Shown: positions 1 to 11,911, counted from the stretch's first letter. The stretch is 64,000 nucleotides of DNA from Branchiostoma floridae (GCF_000003815.2 NC_049992.1:12889650-12953649); one strand, 5' to 3'. Numbers and translations are program-made. Notes: a model not told the origin generated them from the sequence alone.

Positions 1-82
1 ACGTGGGGTCACACATGCAAATATTCCAATTTTTGTGTCGAGTCAACTTCGGTCTGTAAATCATTTACAGCAAAAGTGAGCT

Positions 83-293
83 CTTAAGGTGCACTCTCAC
101 TGCACCTGCGTCAAGCTTGCGTCACTGCGTGGTTCGAATGATACTCAACGAATTTCAGAGATAAAGAACGTATTTTCTTAGTTTTTTTCGTATTTTGTTG
201 TCTACTAAGTCATACTTTTACGTATTACACAATGTTTAAATTAAAAAAAAATCACGCAAGCTTGACGCAAGTGCAGTGAGAGTGTACCTTAAG
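83..293. mobile_element. Foldback MITE (CTTAAGGTGCACTCTCACTGC termini)
   Basis: The first and last ~40 bases are imperfect inverted repeats. The left arm begins cttaaggtgcactctcactg and the right arm ends in its near reverse complement, bounded by cttaag on both sides. There is no coding capacity in the AT-rich centre. A diverged relative with the same GCGCTCCCACTGCAC-like termini lies at 7975-8342, which supports a dispersed non-autonomous DNA element. Superfamily is not assigned. Confidence 0.75.
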
Positions 294-343
294 TTAGCTA
301 GGACGATGTTCCTATGGAATTATATACATATATAACTTTATTG

Positions 344-1965
344 CACAACAATTGTACGAGGTACAATGTATGGCATCTACATAACTACAGTTCTATAGCT
401 TAACTAACTAATACAGGAGTTGTAGTATGGGATAAGCTTCTTACAATCATTGGAAGCTTTTACAATCAGTTGAGGAGTTTCTAATATCCAAACCTTCTTT
501 AATATATTTTCCTATATCTGCCATGCAGGGATTGTTACATGTCATGATGTATTTGAATTTGCACTTCAGGTCCATTGAGATAAATCCTTGTGTATAAAAT
601 GACAACCTTCTGTATAGAGAATTGCGTATTTCAGAATATTTGGGACATACAATCATAAAGTGATATTCGTCTTCAATTAACTCTGGACAGAATGGGCAAA
701 CCCTCTGGTCGATAGGGATTTTTTTGAATCTCCCGGTTTCTATATTTAATTTGTGACAGCTAATTCTGAGTTGTGTGATTGCCCTACGAATGTCAAGGCT
801 CTTTATGGTTGAAATGTAATTTTCTTGCTTGTAGTGCTTATTCAATGTAGAAAGAGAGGAGAGTTTAGAATTGGTTCGAATAGAGGAATGCCAATTTTGC
901 ACGTATATATCTTGTAAACGTTGTCGTAACTGAGTGTTGATTGTATCTATGTGGTATGATCTCGGGTTCAGCCATATGTGTCCAAAGCCTTGGTAATTTA
1001 GGATATTTTTTACGTGGACAATCCAATCATGTTCTCCGAATGAAACAGTATTGTAAGTCTCACGAAGAAGGGCATCTTCGGGCAAGTTAACTAAACGATG
1101 CCAATATTTAACAAGTTGCATTTCGGCATCAATCATAGCTGGGAAAGTTCCCAGTTCTCCCCTGACACCATCGTTTGAGGCTTTGGCATGAATGCCTAAC
1201 AGAAATTTTTGGAAGCGCATGTCAATGACGTCAAATTCTGGAATTTGTTGATTTGAATCTAGGTTTATAATTTGGAAGCCGTTCTCTTGTAAAATTTGGT
1301 TATTGGCATGACGCAGTAGTGTTTCTTTATCTGTATTTCTTTCCAAACATACAACATAAGTACTATTCAATGCAGAAGATGTGGTTTTTCTAATGGTAGC
1401 TGGAAAGTTGTCTTGAATGTCAAGTTTTTTAAGTAAAGTAGAAAAAACCTTTGAGGAGGATTCACAGATGTTATTGGTATGAGATACAATGATTCTTATA
1501 CTTTTAGAAAAACGGTCAAAGCATGTGATTTCTGAACAGTACATAAAGATGGGTTTTACGAATTTATCGAATAGATTTTTTCCGAGATTGATTGAAATGT
1601 CCTTATTGGAGAATAAAAGAGCCTTGAGTTTGAAAAGTGCTCTCATTGCTTTGGTTTTCAAATATTTCCTGGCGGTTTTGAATTTTCCGGAAGATGTGAA
1701 AGGAATTCCGAGGTATGTATAGCTGTCAGTGATTTCTATATTTTTGCCATAAATATGGAATTTGTCTTTGTTATTCTTATTAGTACCTTTGCCAAAAACA
1801 ACTACCTTGGTTTTTGAGACATTGACAGATAGCTTCCATTTCTTACAATATTTTTCTAGGCAGTCAATACAATGCTGTAGTCCTTGTTTTGACGATGAAA
1901 TCAGAGCGAGATCGTCTGCCCAGGATAAACAATATAAGCGGTTCTTACATAAACCCTAGGCATTA
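344..1965 (-). mobile_element. 5'-truncated non-LTR retrotransposon (LINE) reverse transcriptase C-terminal part
   Basis: Reading the minus strand, an open frame runs from about 1960 to the stop near 447. It begins just before the RT catalytic motif, seen as WADDLALISS (a variant of YADD) at about 1905-1935. It continues through the thumb region to a C-terminal Cys/His element with the pattern RVCPFCPE...DEYHFMIVCP at about 640-700. This order is typical of CR1/L2/jockey-like LINEs. The fingers and palm upstream of the catalytic Asp pair are absent, so the copy is truncated and dead. The 344-446 segment acts as the 3' UTR and recurs at 2356-2480 (same orientation) and 4385-4490 (opposite). 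A relative of the same protein is at 33474-33840. Confidence 0.85.
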
Positions 1966-2968
1966 AGACCTGCTCGTAAATGGTTGGACACACACAAGAT
2001 TTGTGACTACGTGACAGGGGGAGCATTATCATTCAACCTACTTTGCATATCAAAATAAGAACTAGTTCATGGACAGCAATGGTCCTTGAGAGTACAGTTG
2101 GAAGGAAGTGGAAATATTGTCGTAAAATCTTATTGAAACTTGTGCAACCGACTTGTAGCATTAACCATGCAGACAGCAAGACGCGATCCACAGATGACCC
2201 TACCACCAGAGACTCCTGACCATGGTCAAGGGCATTTGTGGAGTTGGGTGACGTAATAGTGGGGTGATTGGCCACGTGCCTTGGTACGTTGACCTGTAAA
2301 CTGAATTGTGCATGCCCTTGCCACGAACTTGCTTGCTGTACACAGGCGAAACTATTCATTGCACAACAATTGTACAAGGTACAACGTATGGCATCTACAT
2401 AACTACAGTTCTATAACTAACTTAAGGCTTATCTAACTGATACAGGAGTTGTATGGAATAAGGTTTCTTACACTCATTGGCGAAACCTTATTGATGTGAT
2501 TACCTAGATTTTGTTAAAGACATTAAACGGAGATTCTGTGTTTAAGGAAAATCATACGAGCACGTAAAATCCCCACCACACATGTAGACAGGAGTAAGCC
2601 TTACTTCAGATAGATTTTAGATCTGTCTGGATATGAAGCGCGTGCTGTTCAGTGCAAACCTTGCGTATTACGCCATGAGGCGGTTAACCGTGTATGTACT
2701 ATAGTAAACAGCACAGATTGTGAATGGTCGGGTGGTCGTCCTCGACCTTAACCCTTGACAACAATAACCTACATGTACAGGTAGGGCAATGCCTTGCAGC
2801 CTCTGACAAGTTGTCAGATACTTAGACCGTGACGTGACTAAATCCTACGGTATATTTTCTACCGAAAAGCGTTTCGGCTGAAAAAATTCCTGCTTGTATG
2901 TTTCATGATTGTGTGGAGAAAGTTAACACATAACGCTTCGCCACTGAACATTCATGAAAGTTTCTGAC
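1966..2968. other. Intergenic stretch; contains a second LINE 3'-end copy
   Basis: No gene is supported here. Bases 2356-2480 repeat the LINE 3' segment of 344-455 (shared cattgcacaacaattgtac and ggcatctacataactacag), suggesting a second, almost wholly truncated copy of the same LINE in the same orientation. The small open frame at 2033-2377 covers this repeat and has no recognisable protein. Confidence 0.55.
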
Positions 2969-3139
2969 CTTTGAACAGTCTAAACTTTGAATGACCTTTA
3001 TAGTATGACGTATGAAAGGTAAAACAAATCTTGCATAATATGGCCAAATGGTGCCCTATGACTAAAGGTCATTGGTTCCAAAATACAAGTATCGCAAAAG
3101 TAGGGCACACGCGTGCCTCAAACAAACGGCGATAGGGCC

Positions 3140-3460
3140 CTGTCATTCTTTTTTTATTTATTTATTTGTTCAGCTGTTTACAAACAGCCAGGGTTGCCCA
3201 ACTAGCCGTAGGCTATTATCAAGGGCTAACCCTGTACATGTTCGCACATGTTCGCGCACGACGGGTTATACCGCCCCTTACGGGGTGACACACCCGTCCG
3301 GGTGAATGATGTAGATCACCATGAGGCTGATACGAGACAGAGGTTCGCCAGGCCTCCATCCGGGTGATTTTGAAGTGAATCACCAACTCCCGACAGAAGG
3401 ATTTGCACCAACGCACACCGCACCATCGCACGTGTGGGGGTTCTTAGACCTCATTTACAA
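3140..3460 (-). mobile_element. Non-LTR element 3' end inserted in the duplicated block
   Basis: Read on the minus strand, it ends in an AATAAA-like tail (plus-strand tttatttatttatttg at 3153-3170) preceded by a segment with the signature GGCTAGTTGGGCAACC. The same tail and signature occur in plus orientation at 9314-9400. The tail pattern points to the 3' end of a LINE, or of a SINE sharing it. The region further 5' is moderately GC-rich, and no protein is recognisable. Confidence 0.5.
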
Positions 3461-3618
3461 ACCGGGGCCCGGTCGGGCAGCATGTGGGACGAAAAGTAGG
3501 ATATACAAGAGAACGCAACACGCAACACGTAGAAATAATAAGTCATGAGCACAATGCGTGTTTCTTGATACAAAATTGTATTCTTTCTTATTTCGGCGAG
3601 CAGCCCGGCCGGGCCCCG

Positions 3619-3666
3619 GGTTGGAAATGTGACGTTAACATAAGGCCTACGTCACATTTCCAAACC
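3619..3666. repeat. Short inverted repeat
   Basis: The two arms ggttggaaatgtgacgt and acgtcacatttccaaacc face each other around a 13-base spacer. A further single copy of the arm (ggtttggaaatgtgacgtta) is at 3809-3829. It probably derives from a small MITE. Confidence 0.6.
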
Positions 3667-4384
3667 GCGGACCAGCCCCAGGCAGCTTTTGAAAAGGATG
3701 ATATAAAAGACACCAAGCTACATAAGACGTAAAGAGTCATTCATGGGCAGTTATTTTGTACATTGCCAAGAATACATTTCTTTTTTTTCGTTTTCCCGAC
3801 TGGGCCCCGGTTTGGAAATGTGACGTTAACCAAACCAAGCTGATGTTTATCAGAATTACATCTTGTATCATGGTAGATCTAGCTAGTATTTTCAGCCTTG
3901 ATTATCGAGGGTCTCGGAGGGGGATACCAGAACTTCATAGCAAAAAACAGCCAGGGTGCTTTGATTATATGGATGTACATAGTATCCCATATTCAGCACA
4001 CATGCAAAGTATGAGCCTATTTGACCGACCCTCATCTCCCAACCTCTGCCCGGTTATTCTGATTTTCTCCTTGGACTGTGAACAGTCTGAACTATGAGTG
4101 ACCTTCGTTGGTGTACTAACGCTAAAGTCTTACATAAAATGACCAAAAGATGCACTATGACTAAAGGTCATTCACCCCCCAATAATGCAGGTAGCGCAAA
4201 AGTAGGGAACACTCCAAAACGGGGCCCGGCCGGGCAGCATGTGGAAAAGTAGTATATACAAGAGAACGCAACACGTAAAAATGATTAGTCATGAGCACAA
4301 TTTGTGCATGTTTCTTGATACAAAGTTGTGTATATATTTCTAGCATGTCTAGACGCTAGAAATCCCTCCAATGATTGTAAAAAA

Positions 4385-4490
4385 AACATTTTCGTCCCAT
4401 ACTATGCACCATTGTATTAAGTACAACTGTAGTTATGTACGTATCAGTAGATGCTATTCTTTGTACTTTGTACAATTGTTGCGCAATGAA
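4385..4490 (+). mobile_element. LINE 3'-end fragment, inverted relative to 344-455
   Basis: The reverse complement of this segment matches the 3' region at 344-455 and 2356-2480 (shared caattgttgcgcaatgaa-like end and the actacagtt core). It interrupts the second copy of the duplicated block. It is a solitary 3' end with no coding sequence. Confidence 0.6.
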
Positions 4491-4828
4491 CTTAGGTATC
4501 TTTGTCAGAGTTATCGTGGTAGCTTGCATCTTTAGCTTTTGTTTTCGAGGGTCTCGGTGGGAGATACCAGAACTCTACAACGAAAAGCGGCCAGGGTGCT
4601 TTTATTATAAGACTGTACATAGTTTCACATGATCTAACACAGATAGAAAGTATGAGCCTATTTGACCAACACCCATCTCCCGACCCCTGCCCGGTTTTGC
4701 CTGACTTTCTCCTGATGAAATGACTCGTACGTGATGGTGACGTGAAACAGAAAAGTTTCAAAGTTCAAAAGTTCATAGTGATACCAGTCACAAGCCTTTC
4801 CCTGTCGCGTAGAAGACTCTAATTAACC

Positions 4829-7594
4829 ATGGCGTTTTACACGGTCCGTGTGGGCACCCTTCTCCTCGCCATGACGTTGGCGGCGGTGGTCGCGTCGGCT
4901 CCCGACGGGGTGCTGAACCTCTTCCGGACGAACGTCGAAGAGCTCCGACACGTCCCGATGAAGTACGACTCTGACGACACGGCCGTCCCGAAATGGCTGG
5001 AGGGAACACTGGCAAGTAGAAATCCTACCGGTGCCCTTCATCACTCTGCATTACACGCGTATACGATATGAAGACCTTCTCCAGCAAGATTTCTCCAGTG
5101 TCACTGAAGAAAGACTACGGATGGCTGTCTGAAACGTCTGATCGTTTCTGAAAAATTATATCCATGCTTGAGTAACTGCTTTTTGGCGAATCTAACCAGA
5201 ATGTCTAACCTACATCGACGTATTCATGTGCTAGTCTAACCTTAGCTACTGATCTGACTGTTAACATTTACACTGGTCTGAAATATTTCTTGATTAGGGA
5301 AGATAGTTTTGATAACATTAATATTTTTTTACAATTTTACTTGTAGGATGTAGCTGACGCTTAGATAACATAGAAATTGAGAGTTTTATGACTCTTATGA
5401 CTTTCTTATTTAAAATGGCATGCTCTGTATTGAGTCTTAATGGAGGTAGCTCTAGGTTCAATTACATATCAAGTAATGTTACTGTATACACAGTGCTGTT
5501 GTCGTCATAATCATTTTGACTTTAAAACGGATAAATACTGATTTATCTTATTGTCTTTTAGGTTCGTAATGCTCCTGCAATGTTCGAGCTTGGTGGCCGT
5601 TCGGTCATCCATGTCTTCGATGGTTTCGCCAAGATGCACAGCATAGCGATTGGGCAGGAAGGCTTAAACTTCTCATCGGCTTTCCTACAATCTAGCGTCT
5701 ACACCAGGTAAGTCGTCATGGAATAGGAGGTAAAATCCACTGATGGTTTGACATACTATGTCACGTACACGTAATGGGTGGCTAATATAATCGTAGGAAC
5801 TGTAACTCGTGTGGAAGGCGTTTGTTTGACTAACAATCATTCTGGGACCTTAACTGTTACCTTTTTGAGTACTATTCGAATTCTTCATGTCAACCATTCT
5901 GAAGAGGGGTGGAGTCTCATTATTAGTGACTAAAATGTGTTATAAGCCATGCATGACCCAGTGCGAATGTTGTGGTAAAACATCACAGTTGTTGCGGAAA
6001 ATGAAGGAAGTGGTGACGTTGTCGCGCCTATAGTATCTTCTTTTAACAAGTACCGGTTGCATAGCTAGAAGAACTAATATCAGAATTGCACATTCAAAAA
6101 CAATTCAATCTCTACAACTAGATAAAAAATTGGAGATACAATTCAGTCTCTACAATTGGGTAAAAATGAGATTTACGTCTGGAAGTAAATCTCCTTTTTT
6201 ATCCAGTTATAGAGATTGAATTGTATTTGAATATTGTTTACCTGGATTTCTCCCTCATGATGGTATCAGAATTGCATATTCCTGTGAAGACTATCTACGC
6301 AATCTTCTTGCACGAAATTAACATATTGACCACACAATTTATTTTTCCTGATAGGTCTAAGAAGGCCGGTCGCTACGCCCCGGCACTCACGTTCCTCGGG
6401 GTGGACCCTTCCTTCAGCGAACTGGAGAAGATAGAAGCTCTGACGTACAAGTTCGACAACACGGATGTCAACGTGTGGAAGTTCGGACACGGGAAGAACA
6501 GCGTCTATGCCGGACTCACCGATGACTGGGTCTACGATAAGTTTGACCTGGAAACTCTTGCCACCACAGGAGTTTCCATTCCTCCGATTCCAGGGGTCAC
6601 TTTTCTGACCCATTTTGTCCAATCATGTGCCCACCCACTTATAGAACCGGGTACAAATAACAGCATCAATTATGTACTGGAGCTGGGCTTGCTACCAGGT
6701 CAGAAACAAAACTACTATGTGGTCAGAATGATGAATCTGACTTCTTTTGAAATTCTTGCCAACTTTCAGACTGACAAATCAGTATACATGCACAGCTTTG
6801 GTCTGACTAAGAATTATGTTATATTTTTTGCCCATCCTGCAGTCGTTAACGTTGAGAAAATGGTTACAACAGTGGAGGTGGCTGAATCAATGCAGTGGTT
6901 CCCTGATGAAAAAACAACAATAGTAGTGGCCAACATCAAAACTGGGAAGGTAGAATATCTTCAACATGACGCCCTTTTTGTTACCCATCATGCAAATGCC
7001 TACGAGACACAAGACGGGAAGATAATTGTCGACATATGTGCCTCAGAGATGGGTGTATCTATTCTAACACAGTACCAAATTCCCATGTTGCGAAATCTGT
7101 CTGGCCTCCACCAAAGTGTGGCCCAAACTAGAGTTTATCGGTACACCATTGATCTAGCAAATAAGTCGGTAGAGGCTAAACCATTTCGCAGCAAAGACCC
7201 CATGCAGGACTTCCTGCACCAAATCGAAGTCCCGATTATTAACGAAAATTACCGAGCCAGACACTACTGTTACCTGTACGGCGTTGTTCTCGACTTTTCT
7301 CCGTCCAACCCTGTCAATGGCTCACTGGCTCTAGTAAAAAAGAACCTTTGCACCCCCGGGAAAGATCAAGTTTGGTACCACCCGAACCACTACGCCAGTG
7401 AGCCCAGCTTCATTCCCAATCCGGACGGTACAGACGAAGATGACGGTGTTATCTTGTCCTCAGTTTTCGACGCCATGCTTGAGAAAAATTATCTTCTCAT
7501 CCTCGATAGTAAAACTATGAAGAAAATCAACACCGCATATATGCCGACTTACATTCCGTTTGGCTTTCACGGCAGATTCTTTCCCCGACAGTAG
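4829..7594 (+). CDS. Carotenoid cleavage oxygenase (BCO1/BCO2/RPE65 family), 3 coding exons
   Basis: Coding exons are 4829-5011, 5562-5707 and 6355-7594; they join in frame to 522 residues. This is the usual size for animal non-haem iron oxygenases that cleave carotenoids (or isomerise retinoids). The N-terminal strand WLEGTL-VRNAPAMFELGG and the HVFDGFAKMHS block are family hallmarks. The four iron-ligand histidines appear at H203 (CAHPLIEP), H256 (MHSFGLTKNY), H321/H322 (VTHHANAY) and H515 (PFGFHGRFFP). The EPSFIPNPDGTDEDDG block near residue 465 is also typical. Two oddities stand out. The first ~24 residues look like a cleavable signal peptide (hydrophobic run LLLAMTLAAVVASA), while vertebrate relatives are cytosolic or mitochondrial. 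The PDPCK palmitoylation motif of RPE65-type proteins is absent. Intron 1 needs a GC donor (CTG|gcaagt). Assignment to BCO1, BCO2 or RPE65 needs phylogeny. Confidence 0.92.
5012..5561 (+). other. Intron 1 of the oxygenase, GC-AG type, with a repeat fragment
   Basis: The only in-frame join to exon 2 uses gcaagt as the donor at 5012. The GT four bases later (gtagaa at 5016) would put exon 2 out of frame, with an immediate stop. Bases 5150-5225 carry a copy of the repeat family seen at 22310-22376 and 31463-31576 (shared gagtaactgctttttggcg-like core and atgtctaacctacatcgacg). Confidence 0.75.
6092..6232. mobile_element. Foldback MITE in intron 2 of the oxygenase
   Basis: The left arm attcaaaaacaattcaatct and the right arm gagattgaattgtatttgaat are inverted copies with AT-rich, partly repeated internal sequence. 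The whole fits a ~140-bp palindromic non-autonomous element and has no coding capacity. Confidence 0.65.
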
Positions 7595-7974
7595 CTAAGC
7601 CATAGTACTGTGAAATCACTTTAATGAACAATAGGGCCACAAAACTGACAAAAGTTAATGCAAGTCATAGGCAATAGGGATAACAAATCTAGCATTACTC
7701 AAATGGAAATGGCTAAACATTATTGCTCCAAATTTTCATCGCATAGAAGTGTTCAAACTTTGCCATCATTCAGTTGCTATTAAACTGAGCTTGTATTAAA
7801 AAAACACCATTCACTTGGTAACACACAATGTGTTTTGGAGAAGTCAGAAGCAGTACCATATTTGTAATGCAGCTGTTCATGAACCAGACAGACATTGTTT
7901 GTGCCAAAATGTGGGCGTGTGCGGCCAAAGTACAAGAGTACATGTATTTTTAGTCTCATTGTTTGCCAGGTAAA

Positions 7975-8342
7975 GGCTAGATGCGCTCCCACTGCACTTG
8001 CGGCACTGCGGGGTTCGAAAGATAACTTTTCAGTAATAAAAGGATGTTTTCATTTCATACTTGGTGCAAAATATACAAAATATAACCTTGATACTGTTGA
8101 AGACATGTTGGCGTCACTGTTATGTCACTGTTGGGTCACTGTTGGGTCATCTTGCCACTTACGTTATTTTTCAACTTTCAAAAAAAAAAACGTCGCGCTT
8201 GCTTGTGTCACCTCTAAGTTCGCTCGTGATCACCTCTTGGTTCGCTCGCGTCACCTCTAGGTTCCGTGGGGTTACGTCTGCGATGTCGAACCCCGAAGCG
8301 ACGCAAGTGTGACGCGAGTGCAGTGGGAGCGCACCTGTAGGT
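7975..8342. mobile_element. Foldback MITE related to the element at 83-293
   Basis: The left terminus gcgctcccactgcacttgcg and the right terminus gtgcagtgggagcgcac are inverted repeats. An inner inverted pair, cggggttcga and tcgaaccccg, extends the arms. The interior carries a short repeated phrase (gtcacctctaagttcgctcg and variants) at 8207-8262. No coding capacity. Confidence 0.75.
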
Positions 8343-9313
8343 TGCGCAAGTTAGACTATGAGTTAAGTTCAAATTCAGGTCATGGGAGTAATATAAGTAA
8401 CCATTTATTAAGGTCAATAGGTTACGTTCATAACCTTTGTAACAATGTTCCAAACAAAGATAAATACTACAGTTTATCAAACTAACACTGTGTATTCATA
8501 TGCAAATACCAGTAACATAATGTGTGTAAGCGTTTAAATATTCAAATACTACGACTGTACTTTTTGACGGAGTGGCGAATTTCACTTAATATTCACATGG
8601 TCGAACATTTGCCTGATTTTTTATTGTTTCTGTATATATCGATCAAGTTTTCTACCAGCCGCAGCCTATAAAAAAAAGATACAATTTTTAAAAAATAGCA
8701 TGCCCAGATATTCCCTACTGGGCCATTGGGTAAGAGTCTGATTTGTGGCTAGCGGATTAATCATATTATATAAAGATTGTTGAAAACAATTACTGAATGC
8801 CTTATAGCTACTATATATACTATGTATACACATGAAATGTGACTCACAAAGAGCCTATTGAATATGAGTATGTTAAAAAGATTATCAAGGTTAAACTTCA
8901 GCATTTAGACTGGCATAAACTCCAGAATTTGCTGACAACTCTGTTGTTTGACAACATCCTGCTAGGTGGCGCTTTAGATAGTGCTTTCTTTGTATTCAAT
9001 AATTATTTTTACAATAGACACGATACAAACTATGCAGTTGTTGTGGAGTTATTGTTATAACCCTTTCGATGGCTACTCTTTTTTGTAACACTTAAACCTG
9101 GGACACTGGAATCATTACCCACATATCAAGCACATATTATACTAGTACTAATGCGTATGTTTATATCTGCCCATACGTCATCTCAACTCATGCTATGTCA
9201 CTATATGAAAGCAGCTGAACGTCTAGTAGTCGTAGAAATCACAACCGGTACATTTTATATACAAACAATCTCCTCCTACACAAAATAGACACAGTTATTG
9301 TGTATTGTATTGT

Positions 9314-9400
9314 TACCAGGGCTAGTCCTTAATAATAGCCCCCGGCTAGTTGGGTAGCCCTGGCTGTATCTTTTCTCTATACAACCGAATAAATAAAATC
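9314..9400 (+). mobile_element. LINE/SINE 3' end with AATAAA-type tail
   Basis: The segment with agggctagtcc, ggctagttgggtagccctgg and a terminal cgaataaataaaatc matches the reverse complement of 3153-3240. It is a solitary 3' end. Confidence 0.55.
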
Positions 9401-9554
9401 AAACAACAAATATGATATAACCGTTTCTTATACTTCTTTGCTGATATTCTTATGTCCCTCTACCACCACCGCCACGTTGAGCAAGTCACAGTGTCTACTA
9501 GCCAGACCAATGCATCCCTTAATGTAATCAGTAACGTTACATATGAAAAGGCAT

Positions 9555-9653
9555 AGCCTGGGTACCATCCTCCACAGTTATACCGCTACCGTTACTGTGG
9601 TAAGCAAGCGAAAAGGAAGAGCCAGTGATAACTACGGTGGTGGTACCCAGGCT
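9555..9653. mobile_element. Short foldback element
   Basis: The ends agcctgggtacca and tggtacccaggct are perfect inverted repeats. Inner parts (cacagttat / ataact) also pair. Length is ~100 bp, consistent with a MITE. Confidence 0.65.
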
Positions 9654-11911
9654 GTGAAAACACAGGGTAAATGTGTGTAGACATCTCCCTAGACTGTCTC
9701 TTGGTAACAACATAAGGACGGCTGCCGGGCGCGGCTACAGCGGAAAAAAAAGACAACTACATTGTCGTCTGAGTCTCGGTGTAAAAACTTTGGTGAGTTC
9801 TAACGTTTATAACGTTATATTGCATTGATTGCTAAAGCCTCATGTATGGACCTCTTGTGCTAAAAAGAATACATGTACATGTACATCCCATATACCTTAC
9901 CTCAAAGAAACTTATATTTCAGACTGTCACATATCTTTGTAATGCTTGATCGACACAATAACGGTAAAGAATGCCAGAGGCTGAACCTCTGAACTAGTGT
10001 ATGTTTCAATAGAGTAAATGAATACGATGAAGGACGTAAAACTACATGGCACATATATTCAGGCTGATGCCATGAATAAAGTAGAACAAGAATTATTTCT
10101 GGCACAGAGTGAAGCGCTAATTTCTATTTCTACCTCAGACCCTTAGTGGAGCTGTCAATTATTTGCCATGCATGCTGACGTATGTTTTTTTAAAGATCTT
10201 GCCTTGATCTATTATTTTGTCACAGACAAATTTACTGCGCAAATATAAGATACTTTTTATCGTTTTATACCCAAATCTAATCAAAGAATGGTATATGTAC
10301 ATTTAAATGATATTTTATCTTTGCTATTTTCACCCTTATTCCATTTTTCATCATGTTTTATTAATCGTTTTACCGCCCACGTTTTACGTCAGCCGCCAAT
10401 TTTCTGTAGGAAAATTTGATTCACTGAATGAATATGAAAATCCTAACTGCATAATGCAAACCTCCGTTTGCAGCTTCAATGCATAGTGTTTAGCATATGT
10501 TGTATCGCCCTTTGCGTTATTCTTCTGTACTTCAAATTGTAAGGGAAATTATCAAAGTTCGACCAGCGTTCAACCAACGGATCTATATATATATATATAG
10601 ATTATCAGGTAAGGTCAAAGTTCAAAAGCAACGGGGTCAACCTTCACGCGGAAGTGAAAGACCAAAAAGTCGGCTTGCTGTGTGGCTGAAGAGGAAGCTT
10701 TCGTTCCTGTTTTTCGTCCCGAAAACGGGTTGTTTTTCTTCAGAAATGCAGTTCACGACAGGGTAGAAGAGGAGACAAGCCTGTTTAGCTATGCAGGGCT
10801 AAGACAGGTCGTATCAGACGCGCGAGGTTCGCCTGGCGTTCCCGTAACTTTTATCAGTTAGCTTTCGAAGTAGACATGTTATCCGGTATGTGCAGATATT
10901 TCGGTCCGTTGTCGGAAAACAGGAAACCACACTGTCTATAGTGATCATTATATCGGGTAAGTACGCCCCTCTTTCATATAAGATATTTAGACACAACTTT
11001 GGCAATTTTTGTATGTTTGTAATACCTGGAATGTAACTGAGAAGAACTACATTTTGTAACTAAATTCTAGCTCGTACATAATGTGTAGCGACCACACGAT
11101 GGTAGAAACCAGGAGGTTTAGAAACTAAAGCATTTGTCATTCATTGCTATTTCCCAGCTTCTTGCACGTTTTGACTAGGCAGTGAGTAGCTGAAGTCACT
11201 CATATATTAGGTTATATAGAATTTCGTTCTATCCGCTTTCCTATTTTTGTTCTGTTAAAGCAAGAAACGGAATTTATCTGATGTTTGCCTTCTCCCCCTC
11301 CCTATTTTACTAGAACCGCCTCCTTTAGCTTGGCCCTGATTGGTCAGCCCACATGCGTCATCAATCTTTGATTGACATGCAACGATGTAAACAACTTTAA
11401 TTGTCTGTTTCTCGTGCAAGAAAAAAAGTGACCTGCTGCTGCGGATACATATTAATCTTTGATGTGATTTTGTGTTTTATGTGTGTTTGCATTTAAGCAG
11501 CTTGTTTGCATAGTTTTATGTGGTTTTAGAGGCCACCTGTCAGATTATTTCTTCCCTTCAATAACACTTGCCATCCCTGTGGTGTTAAAACCCCCGAATG
11601 ATTTATTTATTGGCTAGAGGATAGTGTGTCCAAGTATTTTTTTTTTAAACAAAAAAAAAATGTCACAAATTTAGGTTGGAAAATGGACCCATTGTCCACT
11701 TTGTACATTTGGAAGTTAAATATAGCTTTTAAAAAATCAGATATCAACATTTGGATGTAGCAAGAAAACAAAATGACAAATCTGGAATGGAATTTCCAGT
11801 TACAAATTGCTTATGACTGAGGACAACCTCTAAGTCTGACACTCATATTTTTGTTCATTCATTCTCACCACAGTCTCCACAACAAAAAACATGATCATGA
11901 AACCACTAGTA

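Larger units (their letters stand above)
2969..4715. repeat. Tandem duplication of an A-B-C block upstream of the carotenoid oxygenase
   Basis: Three segments recur in the same order and orientation. A is at 2969-3110 and again at 4072-4215 (shared ctatgactaaaggtcatt). B is at 3465-3600 and again at 4218-4345 (shared agtcatgagcacaat and tgtttcttgatacaaa). C is at 3890-4070 and again at 4525-4712 (shared gataccagaact and gtatgagcctatttgacc). The first block is split by a LINE/SINE-like insertion at 3111-3460. The second is split by a LINE 3' end at 4385-4490. The second block ends about 115 bp before the start codon of the oxygenase gene. Confidence 0.75.

Noticed and set aside
6221-6354. Upstream extension of oxygenase exon 3 as a separate 457-residue protein
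   Set aside because: The extension lies in a foldback element and intron; exons 1 and 2 carry the conserved N-terminal family motifs and join in frame at 6355.
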